The notes: generated by a model from the sequence alone, not told the origin. A stretch of DNA of 64,000 nt from Mycolicibacterium sp. J2 (GCF_026240945.1 NZ_JAPFPY010000004.1:1-64000); one strand, 5' to 3'. Shown: positions 35,483-44,582, counted from the stretch's first letter. Program-made: numbers and translations.

Positions 35483-37027
35483 ATGGTCTCAGACAAGCCA
35501 TTCGAAGTGTCCGCGGACCAACAGACCGCTCGGGCCGCCAGCGAGACCAAACATCTGCAGAAGTCGCTGGGCCGCCTGGACATCATCTTCCTCATCGTCG
35601 CGGCGGTGGTGTCCATCGAGGTGCTCGGGCAGGTTTCTAGTTTCGGCGGTCAGACGTTCACCTGGGCGCTTGTACTCGCCGTCTTCTTCCTGGTGCCGTA
35701 CGGCCTGATCTTCGCCGAGATCGGCAGCACCTTCACCGACGAAGGCGGGGTGTACGTCTGGGTGCGACGCGCCTTCGGCCGCCCGATGGCCGCCATCGCG
35801 TCGCTGCTCACCTGGATCACCCAACCGGTGTGGGTGGGCGGCTCGTGTACCTTCATCGCCGCCGAGGTGTGGAGCCAGTACGTCATGCCCTTCGACCACG
35901 GTTCGCTGACCGATTACCTCTTCAAGACGGTGTTCATCTGGATCACCGTGCTGGCGGCGGTGGTCAGCCTGCGCCACGGCAAGTGGATCCCCAATGCCGG
36001 TGCCATCCTGAAGATCCTGTTCCTCGCCGGTTTTCTCGTCACCGCGGGTATCTACGCCGCTCGCAACGGTTTTGCCGGCCTGACGGCCGGTGACTTCGCC
36101 CCGACGCTGGCCGGCCTGCTCGGTGTGACGCCCCTGCTGCTGTTCTCCTATCTCGGTTTCGAATCCGGCAACAGCGCCGCCGAGGAGATGAAGAAGCCGG
36201 CACGGGATGTGCCGATCGCCATCGCACGGTCCGCTGCCATCGCCGCGGCCGCCTATCTGCTGCCGATCGCCGCCATCCTGCTGGTCGTTCCCGCCGACAA
36301 GATCACCGGCATCGGCGGTTTGATGGAAGCCGTCGCCACCGTCTACAGCGTCTACGGTTCGGCGGCCCCGGTCATGCTGACCCTCACCGGAATCGTCTTC
36401 ACCCTGGTCCTGATGACCCAGGGGTCGGCGTGGATGATCATCAGCGACCGGATGCAGGCCATGGCCGCCGCCGACGGGGCGTTCTTCCGTGGCTTTTTCG
36501 GCCGCTTTCACCCGAAGCTGGGCACCCCGGTTCGGGTCAACCTGCTCTCCGGCGTGGTGGGTACCGTCTTCATGGTGTCCGCGATGGCGGTCAGCGGCTC
36601 CGCGGCCGCGGTGTTCGCCGTGGTGCTGTCGATCGCGGTCTCGACGTTCCTGCTCAGCTACCTGATCTCGATCCCCGCGGCGGTCCGGCTGCGCACGGCG
36701 TTCCCCGAGGTCGCCCGGCCGTTCAGGGTGCCGGTGTCCGACAACGGCTTCCGGGCGCTGGGTGCCCTGTGCTTTGCGTGGGTGCTGCTCGGCAGTTGGG
36801 TGGCCGTCTTCCCCGGGACCCTGGATCGCCTCTTCGGCCTGGAGTACGACTTCGAGGCGACCTGGGGAGTGAGCGCGGCTGTCTTCGAACTGTTCACCCT
36901 CGGCACCCTGGCCGCGCTGGCTGCACTCGGGCTCGTGGGCTATGTGACCGCCAAACCGCTGCGCATGGAGGCCGCCCGCAGTGAGCGTTCGACGGGGGAG
37001 GGCCGGTGCGCCGAGCAGCCGCGGTAG
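35483..37027 (+). CDS. APC family amino acid / amine permease
   Basis: 514-aa transporter with about 12 hydrophobic helices. It resembles the basic amino acid/polyamine antiporter branch: LDIIFLIVAAVVSIEVLG in helix 1 and GLIFAEIGSTFTDEGGVYVWV in helices 2-3. ATG at 35483 is preceded by AAGGTG. A 221-bp leader separates it from the aminotransferase, so it has its own promoter. A TGCGCA-centred half palindrome near 35380 loosely resembles the repeat before the deacetylase. Probably imports an amine for the neighbouring enzymes. Confidence 0.9.
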   Translation: MVSDKPFEVSADQQTARAASETKHLQKSLGRLDIIFLIVAAVVSIEVLGQVSSFGGQTFTWALVLAVFFLVPYGLIFAEIGSTFTDEGGVYVWVRRAFGRPMAAIASLLTWITQPVWVGGSCTFIAAEVWSQYVMPFDHGSLTDYLFKTVFIWITVLAAVVSLRHGKWIPNAGAILKILFLAGFLVTAGIYAARNGFAGLTAGDFAPTLAGLLGVTPLLLFSYLGFESGNSAAEEMKKPARDVPIAIARSAAIAAAAYLLPIAAILLVVPADKITGIGGLMEAVATVYSVYGSAAPVMLTLTGIVFTLVLMTQGSAWMIISDRMQAMAAADGAFFRGFFGRFHPKLGTPVRVNLLSGVVGTVFMVSAMAVSGSAAAVFAVVLSIAVSTFLLSYLISIPAAVRLRTAFPEVARPFRVPVSDNGFRALGALCFAWVLLGSWVAVFPGTLDRLFGLEYDFEATWGVSAAVFELFTLGTLAALAALGLVGYVTAKPLRMEAARSERSTGEGRCAEQPR

Positions 37028-37112
37028 CGCAGTGACCAGCTGTATCGCCAAAATCGATGCAGTTGCGCGATTCTTTGTGATTTACCTGTTCTAGCCGGTC
37101 GCCAATACTCAG

Positions 37113-38582
37113 GTGATCGAGGACACCACCGCGGAAACGCCGTTTGTCGAAAGTCGGTATCGCATGACTGCAGCCACGCCCACGCCCGAATCGGTCGAGC
37201 GCAGGACGATCGAACACATCCCGATCGACGAGCGGCACGGCCGCGCTCGCGACCTGTTCACCGTGTGGTTCGGCTCCAACATCATGTTGCTGACCATCAT
37301 CACCGGCGCCTTGGCCACCACCGTCTTCGGCCTGCCGTTGTGGGCCGGGGCGCTCTCAGTCGTACTGGGCAACGTCGTCGGCGCCGTGGTGATGGCGCTG
37401 CACGCCGCCCAGGGGCCGCAGATGGGGGTGCCTCAGATGCTGCAGACCCGCGCACAATTCGGCTCCTACGGCAGCCTGCTGGTCGTCGTCCTCGTCGTGT
37501 TCATGTATCTGGGCTTCTTCGCCTCCAACGCGGTGCTCGGCGGACAGGCGCTGGCGAAGGTGACCGGGTTGCCGACCAGCTGGGCCATCGTCGTCATCTG
37601 CGCGATCAGCGTGGTCGCCACCATGGTGGGCTACCGGCTGATCCATCGGGTGACCGCGATCCTCTCGGTCGTCGCCGGCGGCGCGCTCGTCGTCGCTTTC
37701 GTGTGGATCATCGGAATCAACGGTGTTCCCGATGGCACGTGGCACACCGGCGGCTTCTCGTGGGCCGGCTTCATGGCCACCCTTTCGGTGGCCGCACTCT
37801 GGCAAATCGCCTATGCCCCTTACGTTTCGGACTACACCCGCTATATGCCCCGCGATACCGGTCAGCGCGCCGCGTTCTGGGGCACCTACTCCGGCTGCGT
37901 GCTGGGCTCGGTGCTCCCCATGCTGCTGGGTGTACTGGTGGGTGCCGCACTACCGGACGACGACACGATGGAGGGGCTGTCCACCCTGACACACGGGGTC
38001 AGCACCGGCGTGTTCGCCATCTTCGCGATCGGTATCACGGCGACCAACGCGATGAACCTGTACTGCGGCACGTTGTCCACCATCACGGTCGGGCAGAACA
38101 TCTTCCCGTCGTGGAGCCCGCGGGCCGGCAGCCGTGCTGTGGTGTCGGTGGTGCTGTGCATCATCGCCCTCGTCCCGGCCCTGGTCAGCGCCGACGACTT
38201 CCTGGCCAACTACGCCAACTTCTTGGCGCTGCTGCTGTGCGTGCTCATCCCGTGGACGGCGGTCAACCTGGTCGACTATTACCTGCTGCGGCACGGCCAC
38301 TACGACATCGACGCCCTGTTCGAACGCGACGGTGGCCGCTACGGCCGATTCAACTGGGTGGCCATCGGGTGTTATTTCGCCGGAATCCTGGTGCAGATCC
38401 CGTTTCTGTCCACCACGCTGTTCACCGGTTTCATCGCCGAGGCGATCGGGCACGTCGACATCTCCTGGATCGTCGGCCTGGTCGTCATCTGCCCCCTGTA
38501 CTACGTGTTGATGTCGCCGCGGATGCGTGCCGACGCCGCGGCCGCCGCGGCCGCCGTGCACGGGGTGGAGAGCGCCGCGTGA
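37113..38582 (+). CDS. NCS1 family purine-cytosine-type permease
   Basis: 489-aa transporter for a nucleobase-like or other N-heterocyclic substrate (known NCS1 cargoes include cytosine, allantoin, hydantoin and vitamin B6). Twelve helices are expected. Family motifs FTVWFGSNIMLLTIITGAL, HAAQGPQMGVPQMLQTRAQF and APYVSDYTRYMP are clear. The GTG at 37113 has little ribosome site; ATG 37164 is the alternative. Stop overlaps the GMC oxidoreductase start (GTGA), so uptake and oxidation are coupled. A paralogue is encoded at the right end of the window. Confidence 0.9.
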   Translation: MIEDTTAETPFVESRYRMTAATPTPESVERRTIEHIPIDERHGRARDLFTVWFGSNIMLLTIITGALATTVFGLPLWAGALSVVLGNVVGAVVMALHAAQGPQMGVPQMLQTRAQFGSYGSLLVVVLVVFMYLGFFASNAVLGGQALAKVTGLPTSWAIVVICAISVVATMVGYRLIHRVTAILSVVAGGALVVAFVWIIGINGVPDGTWHTGGFSWAGFMATLSVAALWQIAYAPYVSDYTRYMPRDTGQRAAFWGTYSGCVLGSVLPMLLGVLVGAALPDDDTMEGLSTLTHGVSTGVFAIFAIGITATNAMNLYCGTLSTITVGQNIFPSWSPRAGSRAVVSVVLCIIALVPALVSADDFLANYANFLALLLCVLIPWTAVNLVDYYLLRHGHYDIDALFERDGGRYGRFNWVAIGCYFAGILVQIPFLSTTLFTGFIAEAIGHVDISWIVGLVVICPLYYVLMSPRMRADAAAAAAAVHGVESAA

Positions 38583-40156
38583 ACCATCCGGACTACCTGA
38601 TCGTCGGCGGCGGTACGGCCGGTTGCATCGTCGCCGCCCGGCTGTCGGAGGATCCGGGTGTCACGGTGACCGTCGTGGAGCCGGGTCCGAGCGATGTCGA
38701 CGAGCCGCGCGCACTCGACATCCGCCGGTGGGCCGAAATGCTGGAGGGTGAGTACGATTTCGACTACCGCAGCACCGCCCAGGAGCGCGGCAACCCGAAT
38801 ATCCGGCAGGCCCGCATGCGTATCCTGGGGGGCTGCTCGACCGCGAACACCATGATCACCTGGCGCCCGCTCGCCGCCGATCTGGACGAATGGGTGGCCC
38901 TGGGGGCCGACGGGTGGGACTCGGCGACCCTGGATCCGTATTACGACAGGATCGCCGCCCCGATCACGCCGGTCGCGGCCAAGGACCAGAATCCCTACGT
39001 CGCGGACGTCGTCGCCTCGGCGCGGCGCGCACTCGACCTGCCGGCACGGACCGCGTGGAACAGCGACCCCGATTTCGCCAGAACCGGCCGGGGTGCAGGG
39101 TTTTTCGAGATCGGTTACACACCCGAGACACATCTGCGTTCGTCGACCTCGGTGCACTATGTGCACGAGGCCATCCGCACCCGGCCCAACCTGCGCGTGC
39201 TGCACGGGCTGACGGCCATCAGGGTGCTCATCGAGGATGGAACGGCGGTCGGCGTGCTGGTGCGCGACGGCGACGGAACCACCTCGGAGCTACGCGCGAC
39301 GCGGGAAACGGTGTTGTGCTGCGGTGCGATCGACACCCCGAAGTTGTTGCAGCTGTCGGGGATCGGCCCCGCACGGGTGCTCGCCGACGCAGGCGTCGAG
39401 GTGCTCGTCGACCGTCCGGGCGTGGGGGAGAACCTGATGGACCACGCCGAGGGCCTGATCGTGTGGGAGGCTCGCCGAGCGGTCCCGGACACGTGTGCCA
39501 CCGGCTGGGATGCGGGCGCGGCCGTACGCCTGCACGACGAGGGGCCGGCCCGGCCGGACATCCTGATGCACTTCCCCGTAGAGGCCGTCGCCGAGCATGC
39601 CGTGACCTACGGCACCGAACTCCCGGATCGCATCGTGTCGATCGCCCCGAACGTCGCCAAGCCCAAGAGCCGGGGGCGGGTGTGGATCACCACCGCCGAT
39701 CCGTCGGCGGCACCCAGCATCGACTACCGCTATTTCACCGATCCCGACGGCGTCGACGAGGCGAACCTGATCGCCGGCATCCGGCTGGCGCGTCGCATCG
39801 CGGCGCAGGCGCCGATGGCGGACTGGATAGGGCGTGAGGTGTTTCCCGGTGCCGAGCTGACCACCGACGACGAGCTGTCGGCACCGCTGCGGGCCACCCA
39901 TCAGACCGTGTACCACGTGTCGGGCACCTGCCGCATGGGTGCGGCGAACGACCCGATGGCCGTACTGGATTCGCGGCTGCGGGTCCGCGGTGTCGACCGG
40001 CTGCGTGTCGTGGACGCCTCGGTGTTCCCGACCATCCCGTCGGTGAACCCGGTGGGGACCATCATGACCGTCGCGGAGCGGGCCAGTGACCTCATCGCCG
40101 AAGACGCGGGCTCGACCGGTCGTCCGGCCGTAGCCGGCCGGTTGGTGTCGCGCTGA
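38579..40156 (+). CDS. GMC family FAD-dependent oxidoreductase
   Basis: 525-aa flavin alcohol oxidase or dehydrogenase. It has the N-terminal FAD site YLIVGGGTAGCIVAARLSE, the GMC box MRILGGCSTANTMITWRP, signature 2 GAIDTPKLLQLSGIGP, the catalytic His in YHVSGTCRMG and the paired Asn in PSVNPVGTIM. Substrate unknown; pyridoxine 4-oxidase and choline dehydrogenase are in the same family. GTG at 38579 overlaps the permease stop. Its own stop codon lies in the loop of an 18-bp hairpin. Confidence 0.92.
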   Translation: MNHPDYLIVGGGTAGCIVAARLSEDPGVTVTVVEPGPSDVDEPRALDIRRWAEMLEGEYDFDYRSTAQERGNPNIRQARMRILGGCSTANTMITWRPLAADLDEWVALGADGWDSATLDPYYDRIAAPITPVAAKDQNPYVADVVASARRALDLPARTAWNSDPDFARTGRGAGFFEIGYTPETHLRSSTSVHYVHEAIRTRPNLRVLHGLTAIRVLIEDGTAVGVLVRDGDGTTSELRATRETVLCCGAIDTPKLLQLSGIGPARVLADAGVEVLVDRPGVGENLMDHAEGLIVWEARRAVPDTCATGWDAGAAVRLHDEGPARPDILMHFPVEAVAEHAVTYGTELPDRIVSIAPNVAKPKSRGRVWITTADPSAAPSIDYRYFTDPDGVDEANLIAGIRLARRIAAQAPMADWIGREVFPGAELTTDDELSAPLRATHQTVYHVSGTCRMGAANDPMAVLDSRLRVRGVDRLRVVDASVFPTIPSVNPVGTIMTVAERASDLIAEDAGSTGRPAVAGRLVSR

Positions 40157-40176
40157 TCGCGCGACACCAACCGGCC
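40136..40176. terminator. bidirectional 18-bp hairpin between convergent GMC and ALDH genes
   Basis: Arms 40136-40153 (GGCCGGTTGGTGTCGCGC) and 40159-40176 are exact reverse complements around a 5-nt loop TGATC, which contains the GMC stop codon TGA. The ALDH stop begins 4 nt further. No U-run on either side. It would fold in transcripts from both directions. Confidence 0.65.
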
Positions 40177-40180
40177 TCGG

Positions 40181-41677
40181 TCACAACGTGATCCAGGTGG
40201 TCTTGAGGCCGGTGTACTTGTCCAGGGCGTGCAACGACAGGTCGCGGCCGAACCCGGATTGTTTGAACCCGCCGAACGGTGTCTGGGCGCTCAGCGCGTC
40301 GACGGTGTTGACCGACACCGTGCCGGCCCGCAGCGCGGCCGAGACGGTGTGCGCTCGACGCAGGTCGCTGGTCCACACCGAGGCGGCCAGCCCGTAGTCT
40401 GTGTCGTTCGCCAGTTGGATGGCCTCGTCCTGATCGTCGAACGTCTGCACGGCGAGCACCGGGCCGAACACCTCGTCGGTGACCAGTTCGGCGGCCGGGC
40501 CGAGGCCGGTGACGACGGTCGGGGTGATGAAACAACCGCCGTCGACCCGGTGCCCGCCGACCCGCACCTGCCCATCGGCGCGCGCCCGTTCGACGAACCC
40601 CAGTACGTGTTCGGTGTGAGCCGCGTCCACGATGGCGCCCTGCGCTGACGCCGGGTCAAGGGGATTGCCCGGCCGCATCTCGGCGGCGCGTGCGACCAGT
40701 TCCGAGACGAACCGGTCGGCAATCGAATTTTGCACCAGCAGACGCGAATTGGACGAGCACACCGCGCCCTGGTTGTAGAAAGCGCCGAAGAGCGCCTTGT
40801 CGACCGCCTGCTCGAGATCGGCGTCCTCGAACACCAGGTTCGGGCTCTTGCCGCCGCATTCCAGCCACACCTGTTTGAGGTTCGAATCGGCGGCGTAGCG
40901 CAGGAATTGCTTGCCGGTGGCGGTGGACCCGGTGAAGGCCAGCACGTCGACGTCGGGATGCCGTCCCAGCGCGGCGCCCGCGGTCGTGCCCAAGCCGGGC
41001 ACGACGTTGAACACCCCGCGGGGCAGGCCGGCTTGGGTGGCCAGCTCGGCCAGTCGCAGTGCTGACAGCGGTGCGCGTTCGGATGGCTTGAGCACCACAG
41101 AGTTCCCGGCGGCCAGGGCCGGAGCCACTTTCCACACCGCCAGGTCGAGGGGGAAGTTCCACGGCGTCACCGCGGCGACCACACCGAGCGGCTCACGGGT
41201 GACCAGGGCCAGGTTGCCCGGCTCGGTGGGCGCGATCTCACCGTTGATCTTGTCGATCGCCTCGCCGTAGTAGGCGAAAAGTCCGGCGGCCGAAGGCACA
41301 TCGACGGTGAAGGCCTCGACGACGAGCTTGCCCATGTCCATCGAGTCCAGCAGCGCCAGTTCGACACTGTGCTCCTCGATCAACTGCGCCAGTCGCAGCA
41401 GCACCCGTTTGCGCTCGGTGATCGAGCTGCGCGACCACTCACCGCCCTCGAAGGCCCGACGGGCGCTCGACACGGCGCGGTCGACATCGACATCCTGCGC
41501 CGACGCCACCGTGGCGATGAGGTCCCCCGTCGCCGGATTGATCGAGTCGAAGGTGGCGCCGGACTGCGCCGGCCCGAACTCGCCGTCGATGAAAATACCG
41601 TCGCGTGGGCGCAGTTCGGCGGCATGGCGGGTCCAGTCCGCCAGCGTCGCGGGGTGAGCATCGGCAATGGTCGTCAC
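40181..41677 (-). CDS. aldehyde dehydrogenase family protein
   Basis: NAD(P)-dependent oxidation of an aldehyde to an acid. The 498-aa product has VTPWNFPLD (N174), the general base E273 in WLECGGKSPN and the nucleophile C307 in QGAVCSSNSR. It resembles gamma-aminobutyraldehyde/betaine aldehyde-type enzymes. The GTG at 41677 is chosen for the AAGGAG site 8 nt upstream; the open frame to 41743 is not needed. It is transcribed divergently from the LysR gene and could finish the oxidation begun by the GMC enzyme or the aminotransferase. Confidence 0.94.
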   Translation of the reverse strand: MTTIADAHPATLADWTRHAAELRPRDGIFIDGEFGPAQSGATFDSINPATGDLIATVASAQDVDVDRAVSSARRAFEGGEWSRSSITERKRVLLRLAQLIEEHSVELALLDSMDMGKLVVEAFTVDVPSAAGLFAYYGEAIDKINGEIAPTEPGNLALVTREPLGVVAAVTPWNFPLDLAVWKVAPALAAGNSVVLKPSERAPLSALRLAELATQAGLPRGVFNVVPGLGTTAGAALGRHPDVDVLAFTGSTATGKQFLRYAADSNLKQVWLECGGKSPNLVFEDADLEQAVDKALFGAFYNQGAVCSSNSRLLVQNSIADRFVSELVARAAEMRPGNPLDPASAQGAIVDAAHTEHVLGFVERARADGQVRVGGHRVDGGCFITPTVVTGLGPAAELVTDEVFGPVLAVQTFDDQDEAIQLANDTDYGLAASVWTSDLRRAHTVSAALRAGTVSVNTVDALSAQTPFGGFKQSGFGRDLSLHALDKYTGLKTTWITL

Positions 41678-41740
41678 GTGTTCTCTCCTTGAGCAGACCG
41701 AACGGTGGACACAGGTGTCGAGTCCACCCTGCAATGCCGC

Positions 41741-41793
41741 CATGCATCTGTACAGCCGGGGTTTCCGAACCCTAGTATCGATTTTCCAGATGC
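41741..41793. promoter_or_regulatory. LysR-type control region, ALDH / lysR
   Basis: GCATCTG (41744-41750) and CAGATGC (41787-41793) form a perfect 7-bp inverted repeat 36 bp apart. The left site belongs to TGCATCTGTACAG (41743-41755), whose exact 13-bp reverse complement recurs upstream of the monooxygenase operon at 42772-42784. The core CTGTACAG is itself palindromic. Fits LysR-type sites in position and repetition. Confidence 0.6.
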
Positions 41794-41805
41794 GAGAGGT
41801 TTGCG

Positions 41806-42717
41806 ATGTCCGACTACACCTTGCGCCAGCTCGAGTACTTCGTGGCCGTGGCCGAAGCCGGTAGCGTCACCCGCGCCGCGGCATCGGTACACCTGTCCCA
41901 GTCGGCCATGTCGGCCGCCCTGGCCGACCTCGAAAACGCGTTGTCGGTACAACTTCTCGTGCGCCACCACGCGCGTGGCATCAGCCTGACGCCGGCGGGC
42001 AAGGAACTGCTCGTGGCCAGCCGCCAACTCCTGGCGTCGGCTGCCGATCTTCGCGCCGTGGCGCAGGGGCTGGGTACTTCGCTTAGTGGCACCCTGTCCA
42101 TCGGGTGCTTCCAAGTCGTCGCCCCGTATCTGCTGCCCGAACTGCTCGCCGCGGTGGCCGAGAAGCTGCCCCGGCTGCATCTGCACACCACCGAAGTCGA
42201 TCTCGCCGATCTCGCCGAGGGGGTCGCCAACGGGACCTTCGAACTCGGCATCGGATATGACCTGGTGGACGATCCGCGGTTGAAGCGCTGGCCGCTGTTC
42301 ACGCTGCCGCCCTACGTGCTGCTGTCCGGGGAGCATCGCCTGGCGACAAGGGACAGTATCGATCTGGCCGAACTCGCCGACGAACCCATGGTGCTGTTGG
42401 ACCTGCCGCACAGCCGCGACTATTTCCAGAGCGTGTTCGCCGCCGCCGGTGTCACGCCCAACATCCGGTTCCGGTCCACCACGGTCGAGACGTGCCGGGC
42501 GCTGGTCGGCCGCGGTCTGGCCTACTGCGTGCTCAACCTGCGCGCGGCGGTGCCGACGGCCCTCGACGGCCATCCCGTCGCCGCGGTGCCGATCAGCGGT
42601 GACCCGCCCAGCCTCACCGTGATCCTGCTGGACGCCGTCGCCGCCCGGCCCACCCGGCGCGCCGGCGTCGTAGCCGAGTTGTGCCGCACCTTGTTCGCCA
42701 ATCCGCCGGGAGTCTGA
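41806..42717 (+). CDS. LysR family transcriptional regulator
   Basis: 303 aa. N-terminal winged HTH (LRQLEYFVAVAEAGSVTRAA, SQSAMSAALADLENAL) and a periplasmic-binding-type effector domain (GTLSIGCFQVVAPYLLPELL). Divergent from ALDH and upstream of the monooxygenase operon, with a shared 13-bp sequence in both control regions. It is therefore the likely activator of both. The effector should be the module's unknown substrate or an intermediate. Confidence 0.93.
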   Translation: MSDYTLRQLEYFVAVAEAGSVTRAAASVHLSQSAMSAALADLENALSVQLLVRHHARGISLTPAGKELLVASRQLLASAADLRAVAQGLGTSLSGTLSIGCFQVVAPYLLPELLAAVAEKLPRLHLHTTEVDLADLAEGVANGTFELGIGYDLVDDPRLKRWPLFTLPPYVLLSGEHRLATRDSIDLAELADEPMVLLDLPHSRDYFQSVFAAAGVTPNIRFRSTTVETCRALVGRGLAYCVLNLRAAVPTALDGHPVAAVPISGDPPSLTVILLDAVAARPTRRAGVVAELCRTLFANPPGV

Positions 42718-42771
42718 CGCCTCCGACGTGCAAGGATCGTTTTTTCCGATGCCATACATCGGATCTATGCG

Positions 42772-42784
42772 CTGTACAGATGCA
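42772..42784 (+). promoter_or_regulatory. second copy of the LysR-module 13-mer
   Basis: CTGTACAGATGCA lies 58 bp before the monooxygenase TTG. It is identical in the opposite orientation to 41743-41755. A second resemblance, TTTTCCGATGC (42742-42752) against TTTTCCAGATGC near 41782, strengthens the link. Confidence 0.6.
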
Positions 42785-42842
42785 GTCGCCGCGCTGAACC
42801 ATGGAAGACGCGTGCAACGTAGTCGATTCCGTGGAGGTCAAG

Positions 42843-44105
42843 TTGTCGAGCCAAGAGGTCGAGGTTCTCGTCGTCGGGGCGGGTCAGGCGGGGATCGCGA
42901 TGAGCGAACACCTCGGGGCTCATGGCGTGCCACATCTGGTCGTCGAGCGCGACCGTATCGCCGAACGCTGGCGGTCGTGGCGCTGGGATTCGTTGGTTGC
43001 CAACGGCCCCGCCTGGCATGACCGCTTCCCCGGGCTCGAGTTCGACGTCCCGCCGGACGCGTTCGCCGGCAAGGAACAGGTCGCCGACTACCTGGTCGCC
43101 TACGCCGACAAGATCGACGCGCCCATCCGTACCGGTGTGCAGGTGAACTCGGTTCGAAAAGCGGATGGGCGTCCCGGTTTTCACGTCGACACCTCCGACG
43201 GCACCATCCACGCCCGATTCGTGGTGGCCGCCACCGGCGCCTTCCAGAAACCGGTCATCCCACCCGTCGTGCCCGAAACCGCCGGGGTGCACCAGATCCA
43301 CTCCAGTGGCTACCACAACCCCCAGCAGTTGCACGACGGGGCGGTCCTGGTGATCGGGGCCGGGTCGTCTGGGGTCCAGATCGCCGATGAGCTCCGGCAG
43401 TCCGGTCGCCAGGTCTATCTCGCTGTCGGCCCGCACGACCGTCCGCCCCGCCGGTACCGCGGTCGCGACTTCTGTTGGTGGCTGGGCGTTCTGGGGAAGT
43501 GGGACATGGCCGCCCCACCGCGCGGCGCCGAGCATGTCACCATCGCCGTCAGCGGCGCGCACGGCGGGCACACCGTCGACTTCCGTGACCTCGCCGCCTC
43601 CGGCATCACCCTGCTGGGTATGGCGGGCCCGTACCGCGACGGCGTGATGACCTTCGCCGCGGACCTGCGTGAGAACATCGAACGCGGTGACGCCAACTAT
43701 CTTTCGATGCTCGACGAGGCCGACGCCTATATCGCCCGCAACGGACTCGACCTGCCCGAGGAACCCGAAGCCCGGGTTTTCGGCCCGGACCCGGAGTGCA
43801 TGACCGCCCCGATCGGTTCGCTGGACCTGGCAGCCGCCGGGATCACGTCCATCGTCTGGGCCGTCGGGTTCGCCTTCGACTACGGCTGGCTGAACGTCGA
43901 TGCCTTCGACGAGTACGGCCGGCCACGCCACCAGCGCGGGGTGTCCACCGAACCCGGCATCTACTTCCTCGGACTGCCATGGCAGTCGCGGCGCGGATCG
44001 AGCTTCATCTGGGGTGTCTGGCACGACGCCAAATACCTCGCCGACCAGATCATGATCCAGCGCGGCTATCTGGCCTACCAGGCGCCCGCACTCGCCGATC
44101 GCTGA
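42843..44105 (+). CDS. flavin-containing monooxygenase-like NAD(P)/FAD oxidoreductase
   Basis: 420-aa two-dinucleotide-fold enzyme: FAD site VLVVGAGQAGIAMSEHL, NADPH site VLVIGAGSSGVQIADEL and the intervening GVHQIHSSGYHNP of the FMO/CzcO group. Such enzymes hydroxylate N or S atoms or insert oxygen next to a carbonyl. A TTG start at 42843 is proposed because GGAGGT stands 4 nt upstream; ATG 42801 and GTG 42831 in frame lack a ribosome site. First gene of the operon that ends with aspA. Confidence 0.88.
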   Translation: MSSQEVEVLVVGAGQAGIAMSEHLGAHGVPHLVVERDRIAERWRSWRWDSLVANGPAWHDRFPGLEFDVPPDAFAGKEQVADYLVAYADKIDAPIRTGVQVNSVRKADGRPGFHVDTSDGTIHARFVVAATGAFQKPVIPPVVPETAGVHQIHSSGYHNPQQLHDGAVLVIGAGSSGVQIADELRQSGRQVYLAVGPHDRPPRRYRGRDFCWWLGVLGKWDMAAPPRGAEHVTIAVSGAHGGHTVDFRDLAASGITLLGMAGPYRDGVMTFAADLRENIERGDANYLSMLDEADAYIARNGLDLPEEPEARVFGPDPECMTAPIGSLDLAAAGITSIVWAVGFAFDYGWLNVDAFDEYGRPRHQRGVSTEPGIYFLGLPWQSRRGSSFIWGVWHDAKYLADQIMIQRGYLAYQAPALADR

Positions 44106-44138
44106 CTGCCCACCGTGATCGAGAAAGGACTCCCGTCG

Positions 44139-44582
44139 ATGACCGACGCCACCCCGGTCGGGGCGACCCACCGCAGAATCCGGCCGTTCAACACGAAGGA
44201 CACCTACCCGGAGCAGAACCTGGACAACGACCTCTGCCAAGCCGTGGTCGCGGGCGGAGTGGTCTATCTGCGCGGGCAGATCGGCCAAGATCTGGACACC
44301 CGCGAGTCGGTGGGCATCGGCGATGTCGAGGCGCAGACCGAGAAGGCGATGGCCAATATCGCCATGCTGCTCGACGAAGCCGGCAGCAGCCTTGCCGACA
44401 TCGTCAAGGTCACCGTTTATCTGGTCGACATCCGGTACCGGGAAACGGTGTACCGGGTGATGGGCCGCTGGCTCAAGGGCGTCTATCCGGTGTCGACCGG
44501 ACTGGTCGTCGACGCGCTGGCCCGGCCCGAATGGCTGGTGGAAATCGACGCCACCGCCGTGCTCAGCCAGGGCCGGTCATGA
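44139..44582 (+). CDS. RidA/YjgF/YER057c family protein
   Basis: 147-aa member of the enamine/imine deaminase family. The N-terminus RRIRPFNTKDTYPEQNLD is followed by the core VVYLRGQIGQDLDTRES and EAGSSLADIVKVTVYL, and RYRETVYRVMGRW. The usual catalytic Arg before the C-terminal strand is replaced in the segment PVSTGLVVDALARPEWLVEI, so this is not a canonical RidA and may act on another enamine. ATG 44139 has AAGGA upstream. Coupled to the next gene by ATGA. Confidence 0.9.
   Translation: MTDATPVGATHRRIRPFNTKDTYPEQNLDNDLCQAVVAGGVVYLRGQIGQDLDTRESVGIGDVEAQTEKAMANIAMLLDEAGSSLADIVKVTVYLVDIRYRETVYRVMGRWLKGVYPVSTGLVVDALARPEWLVEIDATAVLSQGRS

Noticed and set aside
37265..38578. Plus-strand open frame running into the GMC gene from inside the permease gene
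   Set aside because: It is an alternate frame of the NCS1 permease with Arg/His-rich low-complexity translation. The GMC protein starts at the GTG overlapping the permease stop.
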